Assembly: GCA_964525015.1 (NCBI GenBank)
Contig: CAZGFY010000001.1
Span: 105,209-169,208, forward strand
Direction: 5' to 3'
Source of the DNA: RGIG3102 sp964525015
GTDB taxonomy: Bacteria; Bacillota; Clostridia; Oscillospirales; Ruminococcaceae
DNA length: 64,000 nucleotides
The notes beneath the pieces are model-generated. The model was not told the origin of the DNA, searched no databases, and worked only from the letters and a program-made list of their open reading frames with translations. Both the position numbers and the translations under genes were made by a program. Positions 9,308 to 18,127 of this stretch are shown here, one piece after another (positions within the stretch are counted from its first letter, which is position 1; the number at the start of each line of letters is the position of its first letter).

Positions 9308-10660
9308 TTAAATAACTTTTGCGTGTAAAGTTATCCCTTGTTTTGATGTGATTTTTAAATTTATATAGCTATTTAAAACTGATTTATCATCAGAAGTAAA
9401 TTTAACTAACAATGTGTTTTTCATTTTTGCTGTGTAGACGCCCTCATTTTCTTCATAAACTAAAGCTCTAACTTCTTTTCCTATATAGCTATCAAGATGT
9501 GAGTGCTGAATATCCTGCTGAATTTTAATGAGTTTATTCACCCACTCGGATTTTTCTTTATGGGTTATATTATCTTCTAAATCCGCTGCCTTGGTTCCAT
9601 TTCTTTTTGAATAGATGTATGTAAAAAGCTGAGTGTATTTAATTTCTTTAATTAAACTCTCAGTTTCAAGATACTCATCATAAGTTTCACTTGGAAATCC
9701 TACAATGATATCACTTGAAAAACTTACCCCTTCGATTTTTTCTTTTGCATAGTTTATTATATCAAGATAACTCTCTTTTGTATATCTTCTATTCATTATT
9801 TCTAAAACTCTATTACTTCCAGCTTGTACTGGTAGATGAATATGTCTTGAAATATTTTTATTTCTAGCTATTGTATCAATAACTTTTTTTGTTATATCTT
9901 TTGGGTGGCTAGACATAAAGTGAATTGTGTATTCTCCATCCACTGTGCATAAAAGCTCTAATAAATCGGCAAAGTCGTACTCTTCATCTAGATTTTTCCC
10001 ATATGAATTAACATTTTGACCAAGCAGAGTTATATCTTTATAACCTTTATTAATTAAATCTAAAAACTCTTTATAAATGCTTTCTTTATCACGGCTTCTC
10101 TCTCTTCCTCTTACATATGGAACAATACAGTAAGAACAAAAATTATCACAGCCATACATTATTGATATAGATGCAACAGCTTCATTACTTCTTAAAACCG
10201 AAATATCCTCAAATACTCCCGTTTCTTTATTTGGACTACTTATCTGCTTTTTATTGTTTTTATAAAAATCAGAAATTAATTCTGGCAGTTTTTGAATATC
10301 GTTTACTCCAAAAACTATATCAACAAAAGAATAACTTTTCTTAATTTTTTCAACGATATGCTCCTGCATAACCATACAGCCACAAACCGCAACAATCATA
10401 TTTGGATTTGCTTTTTTTATAGCTTTAATCTTTCCGATATTACCAAAAATTTTAAGTTCTGCATTTTCTCTAATAGCGCAAGAATTAAAAATCATAATAT
10501 CGCTTTTTTCATCATCACTAGTCATACCATAACCAGAATTATATAAAACCCCTCTTATCTTTTCAGAGTCGTTTTCATTTTGTGCACAACCAAAGGTTTT
10601 AACGTTCGCAAGGGGTATTTCGGTAAACCTTTGGTCTAATATTTTATTAATTTCGCTCAA
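9308..10660 (-). CDS. miaB: tRNA-2-methylthio-N6-dimethylallyladenosine synthase MiaB
   Basis: Radical-SAM methylthiotransferase that converts i6A37 to ms2i6A37. The N-terminal UPF0004 domain supplies cluster cysteines C25, C61 and C95. The radical-SAM cysteines are C171, C175 and C178 (CDNFCSYC), followed by VPYVRGRERSR. A TRAM-like domain occupies about residues 385-450. The 450-residue length is usual. It lies 9 nt after uvrA and 19 nt before the ylbF-like gene, so it belongs to the same transcription unit. Confidence 0.97.
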   Translation of the reverse strand: MSEINKILDQRFTEIPLANVKTFGCAQNENDSEKIRGVLYNSGYGMTSDDEKSDIMIFNSCAIRENAELKIFGNIGKIKAIKKANPNMIVAVCGCMVMQEHIVEKIKKSYSFVDIVFGVNDIQKLPELISDFYKNNKKQISSPNKETGVFEDISVLRSNEAVASISIMYGCDNFCSYCIVPYVRGRERSRDKESIYKEFLDLINKGYKDITLLGQNVNSYGKNLDEEYDFADLLELLCTVDGEYTIHFMSSHPKDITKKVIDTIARNKNISRHIHLPVQAGSNRVLEIMNRRYTKESYLDIINYAKEKIEGVSFSSDIIVGFPSETYDEYLETESLIKEIKYTQLFTYIYSKRNGTKAADLEDNITHKEKSEWVNKLIKIQQDIQHSHLDSYIGKEVRALVYEENEGVYTAKMKNTLLVKFTSDDKSVLNSYINLKITSKQGITLHAKVI

Positions 10661-10669
10661 TTTTATCTC

Positions 10670-13495
10670 CTATTCAAAATACTTCTTTAAAAACTGCCCT
10701 GTGTAAGAAGTTTTTTCTTCGCATATATCTTTTGGTGTGCCTTGTGCAACTATATTTCCGCCTTCATCTCCGCCTTCTGGGCCAATATCAATAATATGAT
10801 CGGCAACTTTTATTAAATCTAAATTATGCTCAATTACTATTATTGTATTTCCAGCGTCAGCTAATTTTTGTAATACTTCAATTAATCTGTGCACATCAGC
10901 TGTGTGAAGTCCTGTTGTTGGCTCATCTAGGATATATAGAGTTTTCCCTGTTTGTGTTTTTGATAATTCAAGGGCAAGTTTCACCCTTTGTGCTTCGCCT
11001 CCTGAAAGAGTGGTTGCACTTTGTCCAAGTTTTATATATCCAAGGCCTACATCGTATAAGGTTTTAATCTTTTTGTAGATTTTTGGTATATTTTCAAAGA
11101 ATACTAAAGCCTGCTCAACTGTCATATCTAACACATCAGAAATATTTTTCCCTTTGTATCTTACTTCTAGTGTTTCCCTATTATATCTTTTACCCTTACA
11201 AACATCGCAAGGAACATAAATATCAGGTAAGAAATGCATTTCAATTTTTATAATTCCATCGCCCTCACAAGCTTCACATCTACCACCTTTAACATTAAAT
11301 GAAAATCTACCTGGTTGATAGCCTCTCATTTTCGCTTCATTTGTTTGTGAAAAAAGTGTTCTTATATCAGTAAATACGCCTGTATATGTTGCTGGATTAC
11401 TCCTTGGCGTTCTACCAATAGCCGATTGGTCGATACCAATTATTTTATCAACATTTTCAAAGCCTGTTATATCTTCGTGTGAGCCTGCTTTTATTTTAGA
11501 GCCATTTAGCACCATAGTTGCCTTTTTATATAAAATTTCATTTATAAGGCTTGATTTACCACTACCTGAAACGCCAGTGATACAGATAAACTTACCAAGT
11601 GGAAATTCTACATCTATATTTTTTAGATTATTTTGTTTTGCTCCGATAACTTTAATAAAGTTTCCATTACCTTCTCTTAATTTCTCAGGTATTTCTATAA
11701 CTTTTTTGCCTGATAGATACTGTCCAGTAATACTATTTTTGCATTTTTCAACCTGTTTTAATGTTCCAGCAACGATAACTTCGCCACCGTGAATACCAGC
11801 ACCAGGGCCTATATCAACAATGTAGTCAGCTTCTCTTATTGTATCTTCGTCGTGCTCTACAACTATTAAAGTGTTGCCTATATCTCTTAAATGTTTTAGC
11901 GTTCCGATTAATTTTTCATTATCTCTTTGATGAAGTCCGATACTTGGCTCATCTAAAACATATAAAACTCCCATTAAAGAAGAGCCAATTTGAGTTGCAA
12001 GACGAATTCTTTGGCTTTCACCACCCGAAAGCGAACCAGCACTTCTTGAAAGAGTAAGATATTCAAGCCCAACACTTTTAAGGAATGATAGCCTTTCCTT
12101 AACTTCTTTTAAAATACTGTGAGCTATCATCTCATCTTTTTCGCTTAATTTTAATCCTTCAACAAATTTTAGAGAATCTCTTACAGACATCCTTGTAAAC
12201 TGGCTTATATTTATATCGCCAACAGTTATAGCTAGAATAATAGGCTTTAATCTATCCCCTTTACATTCAGGACACTCAACACCACTCATTATATTAGAAA
12301 TTTCTTCTTTCATCCAAGCTGAGTTTGTTTCTCTAAATCTTCTTTCAAGATTATTAATAACCCCCTCAAACTCTGTCATATATTTTGACATACCTCTATC
12401 AGACTCACGAAGACATTCTATTTTTTCTCCCTTTGTTCCATAAAATATTATATCTAAAATTCCTTTTGGCAAATCTTTAACTGGTGTAGATAGGCTAAAA
12501 TTATACTTTTTTGCAAGACCGTTATAATACATCTGCGAAATTGAGCCTTCTGCATAATACCAGCCACTTGCTTTTATAGCACCTTCATTTATAGAAAGCT
12601 TTTTATTTGGGATAACTAATTCTGGGTCAACTCTCATAAAAATTCCAAGCCCAGTACATTTATCACAAGCACCAATTGGATTATTAAATGAAAACATCCT
12701 TGGCTGTAATTCATCAATACTAATTTGCGGATGGTCGCTACAAGCAAAGTTTTGAGAAAACATTAACTCTTCTTTTCCTACAACGTCTATAATCACGCTT
12801 CCGTGAGTTAAGCTTAGGGCTGTTTCAATGCTTTGTGAAAGGCGAGAGATTATATCTTTTTCAATAACTAATCTATCCACAACTATTTCAATAGTATGTT
12901 TTTTATTTTTTTCTAAAACTATATCTTCTTCTAAATCATAGATACTTCCATTTACACGAACTCTAACAAAGCCACTTCTTCTAGCAGCGTCTAATTCTTT
13001 AATATGTGTGCCCTTTTGCCCTTTAACTACTGGTGCTAAAATTTGTATTCTTTCGCCTTCTTTTATTTCCATAACAGCGTCAACCATCTGGTCGATACTT
13101 TGTTGCTGGATGATTTTTCCACAGATAGGACAGTGTGGAATACCTATTCTTGCATACATCAGCCTTAAATAATCGTAAATTTCTGTAACCGTACCAACAG
13201 TTGAACGTGGATTTCTCGAAGTTGTTTTTTGGTCGATTGATATTGCAGGTGAAAGTCCTTCAATCGACTCAACGTTAGGTTTTTCCATCTGCCCTAAAAA
13301 CTGCCTTGCATATGAAGAAAGGCTTTCAACATATCTTCTTTGCCCATCTGCATAAATTGTATCAAATGCAAGACTAGATTTACCACTACCAGAAAGCCCT
13401 GTCATAACAACGAGCTTATCTCTTGGAATTTCTAAATCTATATTTTTTAAATTATTTTCTTTTGCGCCTTTAATAATGATTTTATCTATACTCAT
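10670..13495 (-). CDS. uvrA: Excinuclease ABC subunit A (UvrA)
   Basis: Damage-sensing ATPase of nucleotide excision repair, 941 residues with two ABC modules. The first Walker A is GLSGSGKSS near residue 33, followed by YVESLSSYARQFLGQ. A second is GVSGSGKSS. Zinc-ligand pairs are visible as CPICGK, CDKCTG, CPECKGD, CEACEGDG and CDVCKGK. Two ABC signatures (SGGESQRIRLA and SGGEAQRVKLA) are present. It follows uvrB by 7 nt. uvrC is not in the window. Confidence 0.98.
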   Translation of the reverse strand: MSIDKIIIKGAKENNLKNIDLEIPRDKLVVMTGLSGSGKSSLAFDTIYADGQRRYVESLSSYARQFLGQMEKPNVESIEGLSPAISIDQKTTSRNPRSTVGTVTEIYDYLRLMYARIGIPHCPICGKIIQQQSIDQMVDAVMEIKEGERIQILAPVVKGQKGTHIKELDAARRSGFVRVRVNGSIYDLEEDIVLEKNKKHTIEIVVDRLVIEKDIISRLSQSIETALSLTHGSVIIDVVGKEELMFSQNFACSDHPQISIDELQPRMFSFNNPIGACDKCTGLGIFMRVDPELVIPNKKLSINEGAIKASGWYYAEGSISQMYYNGLAKKYNFSLSTPVKDLPKGILDIIFYGTKGEKIECLRESDRGMSKYMTEFEGVINNLERRFRETNSAWMKEEISNIMSGVECPECKGDRLKPIILAITVGDINISQFTRMSVRDSLKFVEGLKLSEKDEMIAHSILKEVKERLSFLKSVGLEYLTLSRSAGSLSGGESQRIRLATQIGSSLMGVLYVLDEPSIGLHQRDNEKLIGTLKHLRDIGNTLIVVEHDEDTIREADYIVDIGPGAGIHGGEVIVAGTLKQVEKCKNSITGQYLSGKKVIEIPEKLREGNGNFIKVIGAKQNNLKNIDVEFPLGKFICITGVSGSGKSSLINEILYKKATMVLNGSKIKAGSHEDITGFENVDKIIGIDQSAIGRTPRSNPATYTGVFTDIRTLFSQTNEAKMRGYQPGRFSFNVKGGRCEACEGDGIIKIEMHFLPDIYVPCDVCKGKRYNRETLEVRYKGKNISDVLDMTVEQALVFFENIPKIYKKIKTLYDVGLGYIKLGQSATTLSGGEAQRVKLALELSKTQTGKTLYILDEPTTGLHTADVHRLIEVLQKLADAGNTIIVIEHNLDLIKVADHIIDIGPEGGDEGGNIVAQGTPKDICEEKTSYTGQFLKKYFE

Positions 13496-13502
13496 TTTTC
13501 TC

Positions 13503-15464
13503 CTACTTTGATTTTTCTAATTTCTCTATTCTATCTCTTAAATATGCTGCGTGCTCAAATTCTAATAGCTTTGCAGCTTCCTTCATTTCTTTTGTAAGCC
13601 TTTCGATTAGCTTTATTTTTTCAGCCTTACTCATACGCTTACTTTGTTTTTTAGGCTCGTCTTCCTTAGATGAAATTTCTATAATTCCACGGATATCTTT
13701 TTTAACTGTTTTTGGAATAATTCCGTGTTTTTCATTGTATGCTATTTGAATTTCTCTTCTTCTATATGTTTCATCTATCGCCCTTTGCATTGAATTTGTT
13801 ACAACATCGGCATACATTATAACTTGCCCCTCGCTGTTTCTTGCAGCCCTACCGATTGTTTGCACTAAACTCGTTTCGCTTCTTAAAAAGCCTTCCTTAT
13901 CAGCGTCGAGTATTGCAACAAGGCTAACTTCAGGCAAATCAAGACCTTCTCTTAAAAGATTTATCCCTATTAAAACATCAATCGTTCCAACTCTTAAATC
14001 TCTAATCAGTTCCATTCTCTCAAAAGTGTCAACGCCGTGGTGCATATATTTTGCTTTAATCTTTTTAGCTATTAAAAATTCTGTTAAGTCTTCTGCCATT
14101 TTTTTAGTTAGCGTTGTTATTAAAACTCTTTCATCTTTTGCCGTTCTAAGTTTAATTTCACCTAGTATATCTTCGATTTGTCCCTCGATTGGCTTTATTA
14201 CTATTTCTGGGTCGATTAATCCTGTTGGACGGATAATAAGTTCTGCCTTTCCTTGGCTATTTTCTTTTTCGTATTTTCCTGGTGTTGCACTAACATAGAT
14301 TATCTGATTTGCCTTTTCTTCAAATTCTTCGAATTTTAAAGGACGATTATCAAATGCAGATGGAAGTCTAAACCCAAACTCAACTAAGTTTTTCTTTCTT
14401 GCATAATCTCCACCATACATTGCATTTAATTGTGGAAGACTCACATGGCTCTCATCTATAAAAATTAAATAATCATCCGGGAAATAATCTAAAAGAGTTG
14501 TTCCAGTTTCTCCTGGTTTTCTGCCTGAAAAAACGCTGGAGTAATTCTCAATCCCCTTACACATCCCAACTTCTAAAAGCATTTCCATATCATACTGAGT
14601 TCTTTGCGATATTCTTTGCGCTTCAATTAATTTATTCTCACTCGAAAACTTCTTAACCTGCTCGTCCATTTCATCACGAATTTTATCAAGTGCAGTTTTC
14701 ATTTTTTCTTCTGGGATAATATAGTGGCTAGCTGGGAATATAACAGCGTGATTAACTGTAGCCTTAACTTCCCCAGTTAAAACATTAACTTCTCTTATTC
14801 TCTCAACTTCATTGCCAAAAAACTCAAATCTATAAGCTATCTCTTGCGAATAAGCAGGATACACTTCAACCACATCCCCACGAACTCTAAACTTATTACG
14901 AATAAAATTCATATCATTTCTTTCATATTGAAGTTTAACAAGCTTTAGCATAAAATCTTCTCTTGAAATTATCTGCCCTTGCCTTGTTGAAAGTACCATT
15001 TCACGATAGTTAACAGGGTCACCCAGTGAATAAATACAAGAAACACTCGCAACGATTATAACATCTCTTCTTTCAGATAAACTAGCTGTGGCACTATGGC
15101 GAAGCCTGTCTATCTCTTCATTTATAGCACTATCTTTTTCTATATAAACATCTTTTGCTGGAATATATGCTTCTGGTTGATAGTAATCATAATATGAAAC
15201 AAAGTATTCAACAGCATTATCCGGAAAAAACTCTTTAAACTCTGTGCACAGCTGGGCTGCTAGAGTTTTATTATGTGCTAAAACTAAGGTAGGTCTATTA
15301 GTTTTAGCTATTATTTGTGCCATAGTATATGTTTTACCAGTACCAGTTGCACCCAAAAGGATTTGGTCAGTTTTTCCTTCTTCAATCCCTTTACTGATTA
15401 TATCAATTGCCTGTGGCTGATCGCCCGAGGGCACATAATCGCTTTTTAAAATAAATTTATCCAT
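13503..15464 (-). CDS. uvrB: Excinuclease ABC subunit B (UvrB)
   Basis: Helicase-like subunit that verifies damage handed over by UvrA, 653 residues. Walker A is GATGTGKTYTMA, the beta-hairpin is seen as YYDYYQPEAYIP, and the DEAD-type motif is FIDESHVS. Helicase motif VI is QTIGRAARNSEGQ. A C-terminal UVR motif (about 615-653, LEFEHAAYLRDRIEKLE) is the UvrC-binding segment. It is 46 nt downstream of radC and heads the uvrBA pair. Confidence 0.98.
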   Translation of the reverse strand: MDKFILKSDYVPSGDQPQAIDIISKGIEEGKTDQILLGATGTGKTYTMAQIIAKTNRPTLVLAHNKTLAAQLCTEFKEFFPDNAVEYFVSYYDYYQPEAYIPAKDVYIEKDSAINEEIDRLRHSATASLSERRDVIIVASVSCIYSLGDPVNYREMVLSTRQGQIISREDFMLKLVKLQYERNDMNFIRNKFRVRGDVVEVYPAYSQEIAYRFEFFGNEVERIREVNVLTGEVKATVNHAVIFPASHYIIPEEKMKTALDKIRDEMDEQVKKFSSENKLIEAQRISQRTQYDMEMLLEVGMCKGIENYSSVFSGRKPGETGTTLLDYFPDDYLIFIDESHVSLPQLNAMYGGDYARKKNLVEFGFRLPSAFDNRPLKFEEFEEKANQIIYVSATPGKYEKENSQGKAELIIRPTGLIDPEIVIKPIEGQIEDILGEIKLRTAKDERVLITTLTKKMAEDLTEFLIAKKIKAKYMHHGVDTFERMELIRDLRVGTIDVLIGINLLREGLDLPEVSLVAILDADKEGFLRSETSLVQTIGRAARNSEGQVIMYADVVTNSMQRAIDETYRRREIQIAYNEKHGIIPKTVKKDIRGIIEISSKEDEPKKQSKRMSKAEKIKLIERLTKEMKEAAKLLEFEHAAYLRDRIEKLEKSK

Positions 15465-15510
15465 TAATAAGGCTCATTCCTTTCTGATATTTTGCTTTAA
15501 AATAAATTCT

Positions 15511-16188
15511 CTAATGCTCAAAATATCCACTATCAGCTAAAGACACAAAATCATCATCTGCAACAATTATATGGTCTAAAAGCTGAATACTCATAAGTTC
15601 TAATGCTGATATTAATTTTTTAGTAACATTTACATCATTTCCCGATGGAAGTGCAACTCCCGTTGGGTGGTTGTGTGCAATGATTATCCCTGTTGCATTA
15701 GCAGTTAGTGCAAACTGGATAACCTTTCTTATAGTTATCTGCGAAGCATTAACTGTCCCTTCAAATAACTTTTCGTAATTTATAATCTTCCTTTTATCAT
15801 CTAATGCCAAAACGTGAACTTCTTCATTTTTCTTTCCATAGAATTTAGGAAGGAAAAATTCTCCAGCAGATTTTGTTGAATTAATTAGTTTTATATCTTT
15901 TGTTTTATCATTGTGATACTTTGAAAGCAGTTCTGGAATTAGCTTTATTAAGCTTGCCGTATGTTCGCCAACTCCACTAACCTTTATTATATCCCCAATA
16001 TCTGCATCAAATACATTCGAAAGTGTTTTAAATTCTTTTAAAAGTCTGTGTGCTGTTTCGTTAGTATCGCCTTGTGGTATTGAGAAAAATAGCAAAAGCT
16101 CTAGCACATTGTGGTCTTCAAAATCTGAAAGTCCCTGCTTTAAAAATCTATTTTTCAGCCTTTGTCTATGCCCTTTATGCACACTCAA
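15511..16188 (-). CDS. radC: RadC family JAB-domain protein
   Basis: RadC (YeeS/JAMM) family, about 225 residues. An N-terminal helix-hairpin-helix-like part carries KVSGVGEHTASLIKLIPE. The C-terminal JAB metalloprotease-like motif is HNHPTGVALPSGND, with both His and the Ser/Asp ligands present. Its molecular role is still unsettled despite the DNA-repair name. The frame opens with a TTG at 16206, but AAAGGGGGT at 16195-16203 is a good ribosome site for the TTG at 16188, which is chosen here; a GTG at 16182 is possible. It is the first gene of the long repair directon. Confidence 0.9.
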   Translation of the reverse strand: MSVHKGHRQRLKNRFLKQGLSDFEDHNVLELLLFFSIPQGDTNETAHRLLKEFKTLSNVFDADIGDIIKVSGVGEHTASLIKLIPELLSKYHNDKTKDIKLINSTKSAGEFFLPKFYGKKNEEVHVLALDDKRKIINYEKLFEGTVNASQITIRKVIQFALTANATGIIIAHNHPTGVALPSGNDVNVTKKLISALELMSIQLLDHIIVADDDFVSLADSGYFEH

Positions 16189-16206
16189 AACAACACCCCC
16201 TTTCAA

Positions 16207-16319
16207 AAATTAGTTTACTAATACGCAAAAATAATATATACTAAAAATATATAGTATATATAACTATACTATTATACTATAAATTAATAAAAAATAAAAG
16301 TAGGTAATGTAAGAAATTT
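16207..16319. promoter_or_regulatory. Divergent AT-rich promoter region radC / RluA
   Basis: A 113-bp divergent intergenic stretch made almost entirely of A and T, with repeated AGTATA/TATACT words at about 16242-16282. It should carry promoters for the repair directon (minus) and the pseudouridine synthase (plus), but several overlapping TATA-like hexamers are possible and I cannot assign one. The plus gene has no good ribosome site close to its ATG. Confidence 0.4.
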
Positions 16320-17261
16320 ATGAAAAGTTTTACAGCTAATAACAATGATAACGGGGTTCGCTTAAATAGATTTTGTGAAAAGGTTTGCCCTAGTATGCCA
16401 AAAAGCTTATTAAATAAAGCTTTTCGCAATAAAAGAATTAAAGTTAATGGAAAAAAAGCCAGCCCTGATTATAGAATTATCGAAGGCGATTTATTAGAAT
16501 TATATATAAATGATGAGTTTTTTATTAATGAAAAGTCATCTTCAAAGTCTTTGAATATTAAAAAGCAAAATTTTGATATTTTCTATGAAGACGATAATGT
16601 TTTATTTATATTTAAGCCTTTTGGCATTCTTTCTCATTCTGATAATAAAAAAGAGTATGATATTGTTTCATTTTTAAAGGATTATCTTGAAAATAAAGGT
16701 GAGTTTTTAAAAGACAAGGAAAACACCTTTACGCCAAGCATTTGCAACAGATTAGACCAAGGCACAGAAGGGCTTATTATCTGCGCAAAAAACTATTCTT
16801 CACTAAGAGATATGAATGAAATTATAAAAGAAAATCTAGTTAAAAAAAGCTATCTTGCCCTGTGTAACGGAAAAATAGAAGATGGAAAATATTCTGCTTT
16901 TTTAAAAAGAGATAAAACCGAGAAAAAAGTGTTTATTTCTCATAATATGCAAGAAGATAGTAAAAAAATTATAACCATTTTTAAAACTCTTAACACTAAA
17001 AGCAATCTATCTTTAATTAAAGCAACCCTAGTTACAGGGCGAACTCATCAAATAAGAGCACATCTAGCCTTTTTAAACTGCCCTATTTTAGGAGATAGAA
17101 AATACAATAAGCAGATTAATAAATCCTTAAAAAGCCAGCTATTATCAGCTTATAAGCTTTCTTTTAATGAAATACCAAAAGAAAACACACTATCTTATCT
17201 ATCAAACAAAGATTTTGAGCTAGATAGCTGTTTTACTAAAGAGTATTTTGATAAATTGTAA
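16320..17261 (+). CDS. RluA family pseudouridine synthase (copy 1)
   Basis: Pseudouridine synthase of the RluA family, 313 residues, acting on rRNA or tRNA uridines. An N-terminal S4-like RNA-binding domain (about 10-70) is followed by the catalytic domain. The catalytic aspartate is D146 in NRLDQGTEG, and GRTHQIRAHL and GDRKY follow as expected. The target uridine cannot be told from sequence. A second gene of the same build lies at 27397-28335. The upstream gene radC is divergent. Confidence 0.9.
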   Translation: MKSFTANNNDNGVRLNRFCEKVCPSMPKSLLNKAFRNKRIKVNGKKASPDYRIIEGDLLELYINDEFFINEKSSSKSLNIKKQNFDIFYEDDNVLFIFKPFGILSHSDNKKEYDIVSFLKDYLENKGEFLKDKENTFTPSICNRLDQGTEGLIICAKNYSSLRDMNEIIKENLVKKSYLALCNGKIEDGKYSAFLKRDKTEKKVFISHNMQEDSKKIITIFKTLNTKSNLSLIKATLVTGRTHQIRAHLAFLNCPILGDRKYNKQINKSLKSQLLSAYKLSFNEIPKENTLSYLSNKDFELDSCFTKEYFDKL

Positions 17262-17292
17262 GTAGTATTAATCAGAAAGGTTTAATTATATT

Positions 17293-17601
17293 ATGAAAAT
17301 ATTAACTTTATGTGGTAGTATGAAATTCACTGGTGAAATGATTAAAATTGCCTTTAATTTAGAAACCCAGTATGGTTTTAATATTTTACAGCCAGTTTTC
17401 GGCGAAAAAAATTTCACCGATGATGAAATTTCAAATATAGTAAAATCACATTATAAAAAAATCGATATTTCCGATGGGATTTATGTTGTGGATATAAATG
17501 GATATATCGGAAATTCAGTAAAAGCAGAAATCGAATACGCAAAAAAGCATAATAAAGAAATAATTTATCATAGTGATTTTTATAAAGCTAGTTTAATATA
17601 A
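17293..17601 (+). CDS. Nucleoside 2-deoxyribosyltransferase-like small protein
   Basis: A 102-residue Rossmann-like protein starting MKILTLCGSMKF. The C-terminal stretch VDINGYIGNSVKAEIEYAKK resembles the DUF4406 / nucleoside 2-deoxyribosyltransferase-like superfamily, where the Glu of the AEIEYA segment is the candidate nucleophile. It is shorter than true deoxyribosyltransferases (about 150 residues), so enzymatic activity is uncertain. It sits 31 nt after the pseudouridine synthase with its own AGAAAGG ribosome site. Its partner or substrate is not evident. Confidence 0.6.
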   Translation: MKILTLCGSMKFTGEMIKIAFNLETQYGFNILQPVFGEKNFTDDEISNIVKSHYKKIDISDGIYVVDINGYIGNSVKAEIEYAKKHNKEIIYHSDFYKASLI

Positions 17602-17630
17602 ACTTTAATAATGGAAAGGAGTTTTATTCT

Positions 17631-17948
17631 ATAAAAAAAATATTATTTTTTATACCTGCAATAATTTTCACCTTACTATACGGCTTAATTGCTATATCTT
17701 CAGGCGGTGTTCAGCTACTACACCCTAGTGTATTTTTACTTTTAATTTGTTTTTGGGGTAGTGGTGTGATATTAAGCCAAGATTTTTTAATTGGTGGATT
17801 AATTGGATTTATTCCTGCGATTACTTTTATTTATATGGGCACTCGTGAAACAGGACAAATTATAAAAGAAACCCCTTTTGGAGTTATTTTACTAATATAC
17901 TATTTAGTTTGTATGGTTTTTATTTACATAAAGCGAAAAAAATCTTAA
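17631..17948 (+). CDS. Small membrane protein with apparent ATA start
   Basis: A 105-codon open frame reading I-KKILFFIPAIIFTLLYG from 17631. It has three or four hydrophobic segments (about 4-22, 34-48, 52-70 and 85-100) and a basic tail KRKKS. A strong ribosome site GGAAAGGAG at 17613-17621 lies 9 nt upstream of the ATA codon at 17631. No ATG, GTG or TTG exists in frame before GTG at 17766, and starting there would remove the first half. The normal reading would be MKKILFF, so the ATG has apparently become ATA. It is either a rare ATA start, a recent loss-of-start mutation or a base error. Function unknown. Confidence 0.55.
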   Translation: MKKILFFIPAIIFTLLYGLIAISSGGVQLLHPSVFLLLICFWGSGVILSQDFLIGGLIGFIPAITFIYMGTRETGQIIKETPFGVILLIYYLVCMVFIYIKRKKS

Positions 17949-17961
17949 TTCAAATTACAAA

Positions 17962-18001
17962 GCGAAAGACAGGATATTAAACCATCCTGTCTTTCGTTTT
18001 T
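17962..18001 (+). terminator. Rho-independent terminator
   Basis: Inverted repeat GCGAAAGACAGGAT (17962-17975) with ATCCTGTCTTTCGT (17984-17997), an 8-nt loop and a following T run. It ends the 16.3-17.9 kb plus-strand unit. Confidence 0.9.
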
Positions 18002-18043
18002 GTATTATTATTTATATAATAAACATATTGCGACGTTTTATGT

Positions 18044-18127
18044 AATCGCCTTAGCGATTTGCCTGCGATACTACTTGCAGGCAAATAAAACTCGAATAAA
18101 TAATCAAGCGTAGCGTAGATTATTTAT
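18044..18127. repeat. Three consecutive short inverted repeats
   Basis: Between convergent genes lie three dyads. They are AATCGC/GCGATT (18044-18049 and 18054-18059), TTTGCCTGC/GCAGGCAAA (18058-18066 and 18077-18085) and ATAAATAATC/GATTATTTAT (18096-18105 and 18118-18127). The last overlaps the amidohydrolase stop. None has a long T run on the minus strand. They may end the minus transcript or be the remnant of a small repeat element. Confidence 0.5.
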
